This document shows positions 6,995-14,833 of a stretch of 17,229 nt of DNA, in pieces. This DNA is from an uncultured Oscillospiraceae bacterium (lineage in GTDB: Bacteria; Bacillota_A; Clostridia; Oscillospirales; Oscillospiraceae). A program made the translations under genes and the position numbers. The notes under the pieces were generated by a model. It saw nothing but the letters and a program-made list of their open reading frames with translations, was not told the DNA's origin and made no database searches. The stretch is taken from assembly GCA_910579155.1 (NCBI GenBank), contig CAJTTS010000072.1, positions 1-17,229 of the forward strand. The letters run 5' to 3'. Position 1 is the stretch's first letter; each line of letters opens with the position of its first letter.

Positions 6995-7178
6995 CGGAGG
7001 ACAGGGGCGGAATCACCTCCACCCCCCGATAGCAGGGCAGGACACACCGCTCCCCGCAGCGTTTACAGCCATGGCAGGGGTGGCCCTTGGGCGGGTCGGG
7101 CCGGGGACTCCGCTCCCGCTGGGGCGGCGGGGACTGCATCATCAGCCGTTCCAGGGGATTGGACGTGAAATACCTCAT
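6972..7178 (-). CDS. Small Cys-rich (zinc-binding-like) conserved protein
   Basis: A 68-residue protein. It opens with NPLERLMMQ (residues 7-15), has a Pro/Arg-rich stretch, then GHPCHGCKRCGERCVLPCYR, with cysteines at 35, 38, 41, 45 and 49, probably a zinc site. I recall short proteins with the NPxERLMMQ ... KGHPCxGC ... CYR pattern next to DUF4366 genes in Tn1549-like elements, but know no function. Its ATG overlaps the DUF4366 stop in an ATGA arrangement, so it is translationally coupled. It is the last minus-strand gene before the break in the series, and its 3' end overlaps the end of the plus-strand gene by 23 nt. Confidence 0.8.
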   Translation of the reverse strand: MRYFTSNPLERLMMQSPPPQRERSPRPDPPKGHPCHGCKRCGERCVLPCYRGVEVIPPLSSVNRARSR

Positions 7179-7963
7179 TCGTCCTCACCGCCCTCCGGCC
7201 CGTCATCGGGAGCGTCCCCGTCCCCGTAGTCGTACTCGTCCAGGTCGGCGCTGCCCTTCACGTCCGGCTTTTTCTTCTTGAACATGACGAAGTAGGCCGC
7301 GCCGCCGCCAGCCAGGAGGACCAGCCCCACCACGGCCAGCAGGCCGCCCCCATTGTCGGACTTGTCCGGTTCCGGGCCGGGGTCAGGCTGCTGGGATTCC
7401 ACCGGGGCGGACGGCTCCGGCTCTTTCCCCACACACTCGCCCATGTTCACCGCGCACAGGGGGCAGGACATATTCACCGCCCCCGCATGGCATTTGTCGG
7501 TGCAGGAGCAGGCCACAGGCTCCCCCTGCTCCACCAGCGCGGCGAGGTCGGCCTCGTCCACCTTGTTCAGAAAATAGGTCTGATACTGTTCCCCGTCCTC
7601 GTCCACCGGGGCGTCGTAGTCGATCACGATGTAGAAGGTGTTCCCATCCCGGCCCTCCACGGTGATGAACTGCTTGTGGGTGTCCTTGTCATAGAGCAGG
7701 TCGCGGGTGGAGAACTCGCTGCCGGGGGACAGCGGCTCCCCCTGGGCGGGCGTCTGCTGGGGGCCAGTGGAGGGCTGGCCCGTCTGCTGAACATCAGCGG
7801 GCGCGGTGGGCTGGGGAGACGGGGCGGAACCCTGGCTCCAGTATTCCAGAACCTTGTCGCTCCCGTCCTCCGGCCCGCCGCCCGCAAAGGCGGTGAGGGG
7901 CAGCGTGGCGCAGCACAGCACCGCCGCCAGCACCATGGTCAGGAGGCGTTTACATTTCCCCAT
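7175..7963 (-). CDS. DUF4366-type secreted, membrane-anchored surface protein
   Basis: A protein of 262 residues from the ATG at 7963, which has GGAGGA 8 nt upstream; a start at 7999 would put 12 Arg-rich residues before the signal peptide and is less likely. Residues 1-27 form a signal peptide (Lys/Arg, hydrophobic core, cleavage near AFA-GG). A Pro/Gln-rich spacer follows (about 45-80), then a globular part (85-150) and a cysteine cluster CSCTDKC ... CPLC ... C (Cys152, 154, 158, 167, 170, 177). A Pro/Glu-rich stalk leads to one transmembrane helix (about 205-227) with a KKKK stop, and a short acidic cytoplasmic tail. The layout matches DUF4366 proteins of conjugative elements. An extracellular role around the transfer channel is inferred. 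The start overlaps the end of the DUF4315 gene by 14 nt. Confidence 0.88.
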   Translation of the reverse strand: MGKCKRLLTMVLAAVLCCATLPLTAFAGGGPEDGSDKVLEYWSQGSAPSPQPTAPADVQQTGQPSTGPQQTPAQGEPLSPGSEFSTRDLLYDKDTHKQFITVEGRDGNTFYIVIDYDAPVDEDGEQYQTYFLNKVDEADLAALVEQGEPVACSCTDKCHAGAVNMSCPLCAVNMGECVGKEPEPSAPVESQQPDPGPEPDKSDNGGGLLAVVGLVLLAGGGAAYFVMFKKKKPDVKGSADLDEYDYGDGDAPDDGPEGGEDE

Positions 7964-8177
7964 GGTGGCTGTCCTCCTGCGCCACCGGGCGGGCGGCACG
8001 GATCAGCGCGGCGAGCTGGTCCGGGTCCAGCCCCATGCCCCGCACGAGGCCGATGATGTCCAGGTTTTCCAGCTCGGTGCGCTGCTTGTCCAGCTCCGCC
8101 TGCCGCCCTTGCAGCTCGGCAATTTTGGCGGCGTTTTTCTCATACTCCGCGTTGATCTTCTTGATTTTCGGGTTCAT
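7950..8177 (-). CDS. DUF4315-type small coiled-coil protein
   Basis: A protein of 75 residues from the ATG at 8177, preceded by AAAGGAG at 11 nt; this site overlaps the stop of the NlpC/P60 gene. It begins MNPKIKKINAEYEKNAAKIA, followed by a heptad-like run rich in Lys, Glu, Gln and Leu (to about residue 40), so a coiled coil is likely. The second half (IIGLVRGMGLDPDQLAALI) resembles the short C-terminal motif of DUF4315 proteins. The family sits between NlpC/P60 and DUF4366 genes in these elements, exactly as here. No function is known to me. An upstream in-frame extension to 8282 lies inside the NlpC gene and is not needed. Confidence 0.88.
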   Translation of the reverse strand: MNPKIKKINAEYEKNAAKIAELQGRQAELDKQRTELENLDIIGLVRGMGLDPDQLAALIRAARPVAQEDSHHGEM

Positions 8178-8194
8178 AAAACTGACAACTCCTT

Positions 8195-9889
8195 TCATGG
8201 CTCCCGAAGCCTGCCAAAAGCATAAAAATGCTCCTGCCAGTACGGGGTGTTGATGTTGGCGTAGGAAATGGGCGATCCGCAATGGATCATCATCCCATTG
8301 CCCACATAGATGCCCACATGGGTGGGCCTGTCCGGGTAGGGCGCGTCATAGGTGCCGACGAAAAACACCAAATCGCCGGGTCTGGCGTTGGCCCTGGACA
8401 CAGGGGTGCAGACATCCTCCAGCCCCATCACCCCCAGCCGCCCATAGTTCCAGCCGCTGTGGTTGATGACCCAGGACACATAGCCGGAGCAGTCGAAGGA
8501 GGTGGAGGGGTTGGTGCCGCCCCAAACATAGGGATAGCCGAGATATTTTTCAGCTTCGGCAACCATTTTTGCAAAGACTTCATCCTCCAATGCTGACCGG
8601 GGTATGTCGTAGTCCAGATAGTCCTCCCGCCGGGAGGCGTTGGGGTATTCGGCGGTAGGGAACAGATCCGGGCGGTTGCCCAGGGCAGCCATATAGGTGG
8701 CGTAGAGATGCAGCCCGTCCTCGTCCAGCACCAGGACCGGCAGATGGGACAGGTCGGAATTGACCAGCTTCACCTTGCAGATGGTGTATTCATAGGGCTG
8801 GCCGTCCCCGTCCTGGCGGGTCTCGGTGGTGACGGTCTCGGTGAGGGTGTACTGCTTTTCAAAGAGCATTTCCAGGGTGGGCCGCGCCTGTTCCAGCGTC
8901 CAGCCGCCCCGGCGATAGGCGGTGAGCAGGGAGATCAGCACATAGGGGTCGTGGCCGATCTCGTCCAGGTCGAATTGGTATTCGTCATGGCCGGGGTGCA
9001 GGGCGGCGTAGTTGTCCAGCTCGTTCTTCAGCTCCGCCTCCATCCCGGCGTAAGCGGCCTCCGCCCCCAGCATATCCCCGTCGGCGGAGGGGTAGGTGGA
9101 ACCGCCCAGCCCGGACAACACCCCCTCCACCAGCGCCGCGCAGGAGGACAGTCCGTTGAGGAACACGGACACCGCCAGGAACAGGGCCAGCGCCAGGGCC
9201 GCGCCCTTTTTGTGCCGCCGGAGGAAGCTGCCGGTGGCCCTGGACTTCACCGCCGCCTGTTTCGCCGCTCTCATGGCGTTCTCCATGGTGGCGGCGACGC
9301 CCTCCCCGGAACGCACCGAGGCGGCGTACTGCTTGCGGATGGCCCGCTTCTGTCGCCACCGGGAGACGGGATTGCTGGAGAGGTCGGGATTGTCCCGGAT
9401 ATGCTTCTGATAAATGGCGTTTACGTTGGCCCGCCCCATTTTCATCCGTGCCTTTTCCGCCTCCCGGTAGGGTTTCAGCTTCCGGGCGCGGGCGGAGCGC
9501 GCCGCCAGACGCGCCCCGCCCTCCGATGCTTCCTCCAGCCTGTGGGCGCTCTCCACGCCCGCATTTTCCTGTTCAGCCTCCTGAATCTTTCGGTGGGCCT
9601 GGGCGGAGACGGCGTTCAGCGGTGTGGACTTGACCGTATGGGAGAGCTTGGACACGGGTGCGGGCTTGTCCACGTCCTCAAACCGCAGCCGGGTCTTGGT
9701 CTTGCCTGTGGCCGGGTCCGCCTGCCGGTACTTCACCAGCTTTTTCTTTTTGGGCACCCTTTTTTGCGCCGCGTCCGCCTTGTCCGCCGCTCTGTCGGCG
9801 CGGCGGATGTGCTCCCTCAGCCGGGGATCGCCGCGTTCGGCGTCGGTGAACTGTAAACGGGACTGCTGCCCCGGTTTACTCCGGCTCAC
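8195..9889 (-). CDS. NlpC/P60 cell-wall hydrolase of the conjugation machine (CD1108-like)
   Basis: A 564-residue protein starting at GTG, overlapping the previous stop by 4 nt (GTGA). Residues 1-228 are very basic and charged, predicted cytoplasmic, with helical coiled-coil character (for example 95-150). A single transmembrane helix lies at about 229-248. The outside part has a region of unknown fold (270-420) and a C-terminal NlpC/P60 peptidase (435-564). Its catalytic Cys467 is in SFDCSGYVSWV, His524 in RPTHVGIYVG, and His536 is a candidate third residue. NlpC/P60 enzymes cut peptide stems of peptidoglycan; in Gram-positive conjugation systems they open the wall for the channel and are sometimes called VirB1-like. 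The lone membrane anchor and position after virB4 support this. The long basic inner part could contact DNA or the ATPase, which is inference. Confidence 0.93.
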   Translation of the reverse strand: MSRSKPGQQSRLQFTDAERGDPRLREHIRRADRAADKADAAQKRVPKKKKLVKYRQADPATGKTKTRLRFEDVDKPAPVSKLSHTVKSTPLNAVSAQAHRKIQEAEQENAGVESAHRLEEASEGGARLAARSARARKLKPYREAEKARMKMGRANVNAIYQKHIRDNPDLSSNPVSRWRQKRAIRKQYAASVRSGEGVAATMENAMRAAKQAAVKSRATGSFLRRHKKGAALALALFLAVSVFLNGLSSCAALVEGVLSGLGGSTYPSADGDMLGAEAAYAGMEAELKNELDNYAALHPGHDEYQFDLDEIGHDPYVLISLLTAYRRGGWTLEQARPTLEMLFEKQYTLTETVTTETRQDGDGQPYEYTICKVKLVNSDLSHLPVLVLDEDGLHLYATYMAALGNRPDLFPTAEYPNASRREDYLDYDIPRSALEDEVFAKMVAEAEKYLGYPYVWGGTNPSTSFDCSGYVSWVINHSGWNYGRLGVMGLEDVCTPVSRANARPGDLVFFVGTYDAPYPDRPTHVGIYVGNGMMIHCGSPISYANINTPYWQEHFYAFGRLREP

Positions 9890-10668
9890 AGCTCGGCCTC
9901 GCGGGGCTTTCTCCGCAGGTCAGGGCCGGGAAGGGCGGGGATCGCCGCTTTCCGCTGTGCCAACTGACGCCGGACGGAGGGCCGCTCCCGCTTCCCCCGT
10001 CCCTGCTCCGCAGTTTTGCCCAGCCGGTGTACCGCCCCCTCCGCCGTGCTGATCGTGTGGTTTATGCCGGAGAGGGAGGCGTGGGCCGCGCGGAGGGGGG
10101 CCAGCACAACGGCCTGGACGCGCCCCGCCTGTCCGCCGTCGATCTGCCGGGTCTCCTTCCCAACGGCGGCGCGTCCGGCGTTTTTCAAGTGCCCGCCAGC
10201 ACTCCGCAGCTCCTGGCCCATGGCCTCGGCCCGCTCTACGGCGGCGCTGACGCCCTCCATGGCGCGGCTGACCTTGTCCCCCATGGATTCCAGCAGCTTG
10301 TGGACGCCCAGGGTGGAGAGCGCCCCGTCCAGAGCGCCGATCCCCAACCGCCGGACATCCTCCAACACGGATTTGGCCCAGGTGATCACCTTCTCCTTCA
10401 CGGCGGCAAGCTGTTTGAGGGCCTGCCCCACCTTGTCCTGCGCGGCCTGGATCGCGCCCAGCAGCCGGTCCCCGGCGGACGGGGCCTGGGTCTGCTCCAA
10501 CTGCTTTTTCACGCCCTGAAGCTCTGCCAGCACCGCGCTGTACTGCTGCTCCATGCTGTCCAGCGCGGCAACGAGGCAGGACAACTCCGCGCCCGTGGCC
10601 TCCCGGCCACTCTCCTTCATCAAGCGGAGCAACTGCACGACGGTTTCATCGTCACTCAGAAATCTCAT
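9886..10668 (-). CDS. DUF6674-like protein of unknown function
   Basis: A 260-residue protein with AAAGGAG 10 nt before its ATG. The start MRFLSDDETVVQLLRLMKE, and the following helical segment with DSMEQQYSAVLAELQGVKKQL (37-57), resemble DUF6674 proteins that I associate with Clostridial conjugative elements. It is rich in Ala, Leu, Gln and Lys with repeated helical, coiled-coil-like stretches through about residue 210, and ends in a basic Arg/Lys-rich tail. There are no membrane segments and no catalytic motif. It lies 25 nt downstream of the PAPS-reductase-like gene and overlaps the NlpC/P60 gene by 4 nt, so it is made together with the secretion machinery. A scaffolding or DNA-binding role would fit but is not shown. 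Confidence 0.7.
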   Translation of the reverse strand: MRFLSDDETVVQLLRLMKESGREATGAELSCLVAALDSMEQQYSAVLAELQGVKKQLEQTQAPSAGDRLLGAIQAAQDKVGQALKQLAAVKEKVITWAKSVLEDVRRLGIGALDGALSTLGVHKLLESMGDKVSRAMEGVSAAVERAEAMGQELRSAGGHLKNAGRAAVGKETRQIDGGQAGRVQAVVLAPLRAAHASLSGINHTISTAEGAVHRLGKTAEQGRGKRERPSVRRQLAQRKAAIPALPGPDLRRKPREAEL

Positions 10669-10693
10669 GTGTGATCTTCTCCTTTCATAGAGT

Positions 10694-11641
10694 TCAGTCC
10701 GCCCCTGGCGGCTGGTAGGGAACGCCGATGAAATCCAGCACCTTGCCGCAGCCCAGCTTATTCACGCAAAAATCATGCTGTTTGGGATGGGTCAGCGCCA
10801 TGCGCTGGAAGCGGTTCGGCTCCTTCTCCAGATGGAGGCCGAACATACAGAACATACAGCCCGTGCGCTGTGCCCCGGTGGTGACGAGCTTCCCGTCCCG
10901 CTCCACAATATCCCCATAGATGGAGGCATAGGGGATGCCGGTCACGCGCAGGTATTGAAGGGCGTCCTGCTCCGTCCAGAAGGACAGTGGCTTAGAGATG
11001 GGTTCCTTTTTATCGTAGGCGTTGCAGCCGGTTTGCAGGAACGCCCCTTCCCTCCGCTTGCTCTCACAGGCCATCGTCCCCATGATGGCGGCCCTGCCGG
11101 TTTGACGGGCGTACTTGTGGAGGGGCCTCGTTTTCATCGCGCCGCAGCAGTATTCGGAAATGGGAAATGGCGCTTCCAACAGGAAGCGCCATTTCATATA
11201 CCGCTGGCAAAACCAGGAGGGACTGCCATCTGAATTGTAGCCGTTCAACTGACTGATTGCCCAGTTGCTGCCTTTTCTGGCGTAATAGATACGCTTTGCC
11301 ACATCTTTTGATATGACGGGATATCCGTACTGCTCAATGATCTGGGTAAAGGGCATCGCCGGTTGCAGCCACGCCACATTGGGGATGGAGCGCACAAACT
11401 CCTGGATTTCCGGGTACTCCATGCCGGTATCCGCATAGGCGGCGGGCACGTCCGGGTAGAGGCCCCGTACCAAATTTAAAAGCAGAGTTGAATCCTTTCC
11501 TCCGCTGAAGGAGACAAAGACCTTGCCATCATAGTGCTCATACCACTCCCGGATCAACGTCCGGCTCTCCTGGATCTTCCGCTCCAACGGCCACCCCTGC
11601 ATGGTGAGCAGATCCTGCCGGGTGTAGACGGCCTCGCTCAT
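10694..11641 (-). CDS. PAPS-reductase-family PP-loop enzyme (DndC-like)
   Basis: A 315-residue protein with AGGAGG 7 nt before the ATG, overlapping the virB4 stop as ATGA. The PP-loop SGGKDST at 46-52 (after VFVSF) binds and activates ATP. A nucleotide-binding Rossmann-like fold continues through YADTGMEYPEI (69-79). Nine cysteines follow: 145, 165, 166, 192, 206, 262, 265, 292 and 298. Cys165-166 (EYCCGAMK), Cys192 and CMFC (262-265) could hold a metal or Fe-S cluster, as in related PAPS reductases and DndC. Sulfate-assimilation partners are absent, so assimilation is unlikely; such proteins on phages and mobile elements are suspected to modify nucleic acids, which is inference. A radical SAM gene three genes upstream is a possible partner. 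The gene contains a 14-bp perfect palindrome at 11164-11195. Confidence 0.87.
   Translation of the reverse strand: MSEAVYTRQDLLTMQGWPLERKIQESRTLIREWYEHYDGKVFVSFSGGKDSTLLLNLVRGLYPDVPAAYADTGMEYPEIQEFVRSIPNVAWLQPAMPFTQIIEQYGYPVISKDVAKRIYYARKGSNWAISQLNGYNSDGSPSWFCQRYMKWRFLLEAPFPISEYCCGAMKTRPLHKYARQTGRAAIMGTMACESKRREGAFLQTGCNAYDKKEPISKPLSFWTEQDALQYLRVTGIPYASIYGDIVERDGKLVTTGAQRTGCMFCMFGLHLEKEPNRFQRMALTHPKQHDFCVNKLGCGKVLDFIGVPYQPPGAD
11164..11195. repeat. 14-bp perfect palindrome inside the PAPS-reductase-like gene
   Basis: GAAATGGCGCTTCC (11164-11177) and GGAAGCGCCATTTC (11182-11195) pair perfectly with a 4-nt loop. The site lies fully within codons 149-160 (KWRFLLEAPFP region). A hairpin this long inside a coding sequence is unusual. 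It may be chance codon choice over a conserved peptide, an RNA hairpin that slows ribosomes or protects mRNA, or a protein-binding site. Confidence 0.85.
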
Positions 11642-14091
11642 GCGGACACCTCCTGGGGTTTCGTTGTCATGATGCGGTACAGCTCGGTGTCCTTGGGGAA
11701 GCGGTCCACGAAAGGAAGGATCACATTCCCATAGAATAGCAGCCCCTCGCCCTCGCCGGAGTGGGTGACATAGGAGAGCTGGTGGGGGCTGATGTTGAGC
11801 TGTTTGGCAAGGATCTGCCGGTCCCCCGCCGCCTGATTGAGCATATAGATGAAGTCGGAATTTTCAAATATATTCTCCACTTCCCGGCTTGCCAGCAGAT
11901 CCTTGATATTCTGCGTGATGCCTGTGGGGACGCCGCCCCATTTGCGGAACCGCTTCCATATCTCCACGCTCCAACTCGCCAGCTCCCCCTTCAAGAGCAA
12001 ATGGAACTCATCCACATAGTAGCGGGTGGTCCTGCCCAGCCCCCGGTTTACCGTGACACGGTTCCACACCTGATCCTGGATGACCAGCATACCGAGCTGC
12101 TTCAACTGCTTGCCCAGCTCCTTGATATCGTAGCAGACAATGCGGTTGTCGATGTCCACGTTGGTGCGGTGGTTGAACACGTTCAAGCTGCCGGAAACAT
12201 AAATCTCCAGCGCCGTGGCGATGAATTGTGCCTCCTTTTCCTCCTGCGCCCGAAGGGTGTCGTAGAGATCGCCCAGGATGGGCATATTCTCCGGCCTGGG
12301 GTCGGAGAGATACTTCTGATAGACCTGCCGCACACAGCGGTCGATCACCGTTTTCTCCACCGGCTGGAGGCCGTCCTTACTGCCCACCACGATGTCGCAG
12401 AAGGAGAGCAGGAAGTCCACCTTCAGCGACAGCGGGTTTTCATCGTCGGAATAGTCCAGGTTGAGGTCCATGGGGTTGACGTACTGCCTGCTGGTAGGGG
12501 AGATCTTGATTACCTGCCCGTCCAGCCGCTGGACCAGGGGATAATACTCCGCCTCCGGGTCGCAGATGATGATGTCATCGTCCGTCACCAGGAATACGTT
12601 CAAAATTTCCCGCTTGGCGGAGAAGGATTTGCCGCTGCCGGGGGTGCCCAGGATTAACCCGTTCGGGTTTTTCAAACGCTTGCGGTCTACCATGATAAGG
12701 TTGTTAGACAAAGCGTTCAGCCCGTAGTACAGCGGTTCCCCCTCGTTCTGGAACAGCTCCTGGGTGGTGAAGGGGACGAAGATGGCGGTGCTGCTGGTGG
12801 TGAGGCCCCGCTGTATGTCCACCTGGTTATAGCCCAGGGGGAGGGAGGACATCAGGCCCTGCTCCTGCTGGAAATCCAGCCGGGTGAGCTGGCAGTTGTA
12901 TTTCTGCGCGATGCTGGACGCCTGGAACACGTTGTTGTCCAACTGCCGCTGGCTGTCCGCCGTGTTCAGCACCAGGAACGTCACCAGGAACATCCGCTCG
13001 TTCCGGCTTTGGAGGTCTTGCAGCAGCTTCTTGGCCTCCGCGCCGTAGGTGGCGAGGTCACTGGGAATTATGTCCATGTCATAGCCCGCCCGGACCGCCT
13101 TTTTCTGCTCGTCGATCTTGGCCCGGTCCAGGTCGGTGATCTTCCGCTTCACCGTCTTGATGGCGCTAATCTGATCCACGGACTGGATGTGCAGGTTGAC
13201 GATCTGGCTGCTCTCCATGTCCAGGAAGTCCGCCAGCATCCTGTCGTTCAGCTCCGGGGCCAGGATTTGCAGGAAGGACACCGCGCCGAACAGCTTCCCC
13301 ATGCGGAATACCCGCCCGTTTTTGAACTCAAAGGAGCTGGGGGCGATGAAATCCTTGGTGGACAGCCCGGAGGGGGCCAGCCAGTCCCAGGAGAAGCGGA
13401 ACGGCTCCTGTCCGTCCATGTGGAAGATGCCGTGGAGCAGGCGAAGCCGCTCCATGCCGTCCATGGGGGCGCAGGCCACGCCCAGCCGTTTGAAATTGTT
13501 CATGATATCCATTTCAATGCGCTCCAGCCGTGGCTTGGCGGTCTTGAGGCTGTCCGCGTCGATGCCGAAGGTGAGAAACTTAGTCTTGGCCAGGCCGTTG
13601 TTCCCTTTGGCAAGCTGGTTTTCCAGCATAGTGGAGTAATCTCCCCGCACATCGTTGAATTGGTCTGCCCGCAGGGGGATGGTGATGGTGCGGGTGCCGT
13701 CCTGGGCGGCGGACAGGTTCAAGAAGGAGAGCTGGAAGCGGATGGAGCTGTCGAAGTAGTTGAGGAAATCGGACCAGCCCTCAAAGATGGCGGTTTTGTC
13801 CTCGTTCTGACTGAGCTGGTAGTTGATGTCCTGGAACTGCACCGTCCTGGTGTAGAAGGTATCGGTGATGCGGCAGATGCCGTCCGGGTACATCCGCTGA
13901 TAGGGGATGCTGTCCTGGGCGGACAGCTCCTTTTTATCCCCGCCCCTGGCCCTGGTGATCGCCGCCTCAATGTGCCGCCGGTCCTCCTGGGTCAGCCGTT
14001 TACCGCCTTTTTGCCGGGGCGGTCCGGCCTGGGGGTCCGGCTTTTTCCCGAACAGGCGGCGCATGAGATTTCTGATGGCCGTGATAAACAA
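11638..14091 (-). CDS. virB4: VirB4-like conjugation ATPase
   Basis: An 817-residue protein. Walker A is GTPGSGKS at 482-489; IICDPEAEYYPLV (508-520) is the typical VirB4/TraE motif after it; the Walker B motif is YYVDEFH (691-697). The N-terminal half (60-440) is the membrane- and channel-contacting domain of the family, without transmembrane helices. The enzyme powers assembly of, and transport through, the type IV secretion channel at the inner face of the membrane. The start is chosen as TTG at 14091 because a strong GGGAGGTG site lies 7 nt upstream; this gives a 92-nt overlap with prgI. An ATG at 14064 (nine codons in) is the alternative and lacks such a site. The stop overlaps the PAPS-reductase start as ATGA. 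Confidence 0.95.
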   Translation of the reverse strand: MFITAIRNLMRRLFGKKPDPQAGPPRQKGGKRLTQEDRRHIEAAITRARGGDKKELSAQDSIPYQRMYPDGICRITDTFYTRTVQFQDINYQLSQNEDKTAIFEGWSDFLNYFDSSIRFQLSFLNLSAAQDGTRTITIPLRADQFNDVRGDYSTMLENQLAKGNNGLAKTKFLTFGIDADSLKTAKPRLERIEMDIMNNFKRLGVACAPMDGMERLRLLHGIFHMDGQEPFRFSWDWLAPSGLSTKDFIAPSSFEFKNGRVFRMGKLFGAVSFLQILAPELNDRMLADFLDMESSQIVNLHIQSVDQISAIKTVKRKITDLDRAKIDEQKKAVRAGYDMDIIPSDLATYGAEAKKLLQDLQSRNERMFLVTFLVLNTADSQRQLDNNVFQASSIAQKYNCQLTRLDFQQEQGLMSSLPLGYNQVDIQRGLTTSSTAIFVPFTTQELFQNEGEPLYYGLNALSNNLIMVDRKRLKNPNGLILGTPGSGKSFSAKREILNVFLVTDDDIIICDPEAEYYPLVQRLDGQVIKISPTSRQYVNPMDLNLDYSDDENPLSLKVDFLLSFCDIVVGSKDGLQPVEKTVIDRCVRQVYQKYLSDPRPENMPILGDLYDTLRAQEEKEAQFIATALEIYVSGSLNVFNHRTNVDIDNRIVCYDIKELGKQLKQLGMLVIQDQVWNRVTVNRGLGRTTRYYVDEFHLLLKGELASWSVEIWKRFRKWGGVPTGITQNIKDLLASREVENIFENSDFIYMLNQAAGDRQILAKQLNISPHQLSYVTHSGEGEGLLFYGNVILPFVDRFPKDTELYRIMTTKPQEVSA

Positions 14092-14443
14092 TGTGATACA
14101 CCTCCCTGTCTAATCGATCCTGCCGCTCCAAAGCGGCATAGAAGTTGTTGGTTTTGTAGGGGCGCTGCTTGGGCCGCAGGAAGCAGACGTTCAGCACATT
14201 ACGCAGCACCTTCTCCAACGGCTGGCCGTGCTTCTCGTAGACGCCCAGCAGGAAGAAGGGCAGCATGACGAGGATCATGCACAGCGCCGCCGCGCTGCTC
14301 CCCAGCGGCCCTTTGAGCAAAAAGAAAAGCGGGACGCCCAGGAGGGCGCCGCCGCCGAAGCAGATAAGCTGGCGCTTGGTGAGGTTGAGCGCCACCTTGG
14401 TTTTTACTTTGGTCAGATCCTTGGGGACCGGGACATAGGCCAT
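14000..14443 (-). CDS. PrgI-family conjugation membrane protein
   Basis: A protein of 147 residues from the ATG at 14443, with AGGAGG 7 nt upstream; a longer start at 14557 lies inside the previous gene. It begins MAYVPVPKDLTKVKTKVALN, a typical PrgI opening, followed by two adjacent transmembrane helices (about 28-45 and 50-68), a VYEKHGQPLEKVLRN segment and the RPKQRPYKTNNFY motif. PrgI proteins are the VirB3-like inner-membrane component encoded directly before virB4, as here. The last 30 residues are basic and Pro-rich and are encoded in the 92-nt overlap with virB4. The start overlaps the upstream stop by one base (TAATG), so translation is coupled. Confidence 0.92.
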   Translation of the reverse strand: MAYVPVPKDLTKVKTKVALNLTKRQLICFGGGALLGVPLFFLLKGPLGSSAAALCMILVMLPFFLLGVYEKHGQPLEKVLRNVLNVCFLRPKQRPYKTNNFYAALERQDRLDREVYHIVYHGHQKSHAPPVREKAGPPGRTAPAKRR

Positions 14444-14832
14444 TATCGTTCCTCCTGTTCTTTCGTTGGGGTGTGAGGCTTGGGCGGCCCCGCCGTCCCT
14501 TTTTCCTGGAGTTGTGCCAGCACAGATTTGCGAACCGGCGCGTTCCGGCACCGGCACAGCTCGTCCAGGGCAAAGCTGAAATCGCTGAGATCGTCCAGGC
14601 GCTTCAGCCAGTGGTCCGCCGCCGCCTGGAGCGGGTCTGCCAGGGTCAGAAGGTAATCGACACCCTCCGGGTCAATGCCGCGCCCCTGGGCCAGAAATTC
14701 ATGGGCGTCCTGGAGCGCGGCGATCTCCTTGGCCTGTCCGATCAGGGCCTCCGGCGTCTGCCCCAGCCATATGGCGCGGTGGGCCTCCATGCTGGCCTCC
14801 GCCCGCTGAAAAAGCTGTTCATAGCTGTCCAT
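14443..14832 (-). CDS. DUF3851/DUF3848-like small protein
   Basis: A 129-residue, mostly helical acidic protein with GGAGG 6 nt before its ATG. Segments such as QLFQRAEASMEAHRAIWLG (6-24), DYLLTLADPLQAAADHWLKR (59-78) and FSFALDELCRCRNA (86-99) resemble the small DUF3848/DUF3851 proteins of Tn1549-like elements. I favour DUF3851 because that family sits just before prgI, but cannot separate the two from sequence alone. There is no membrane segment or catalytic motif; CRC is the only cysteine pair. It begins one base after the radical SAM stop and ends one base into prgI. Function unknown. Confidence 0.6.
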   Translation of the reverse strand: MDSYEQLFQRAEASMEAHRAIWLGQTPEALIGQAKEIAALQDAHEFLAQGRGIDPEGVDYLLTLADPLQAAADHWLKRLDDLSDFSFALDELCRCRNAPVRKSVLAQLQEKGTAGPPKPHTPTKEQEER

Positions 14833-14833
14833 T

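Noticed and set aside
7964..8282. Longer N-termini for the DUF4366 (to 7999) and DUF4315 (to 8282) proteins
   Set aside because: The shorter starts have good ribosome binding sites and give a proper signal peptide and the family's usual N-terminus, respectively.
8708..9856. A 382-codon plus-strand frame opposite the NlpC/P60 gene
   Set aside because: Same reason: Gly/Val/Arg-rich shadow of a well-supported gene.
13009..14268. A 419-codon plus-strand frame opposite virB4 and prgI
   Set aside because: The minus strand has Walker motifs and family features; the plus-strand product has none.
14444..14557. Longer start for PrgI
   Set aside because: The extension lies inside the preceding gene and precedes the typical MAYVPVPKD opening, which has AGGAGG at 7 nt.
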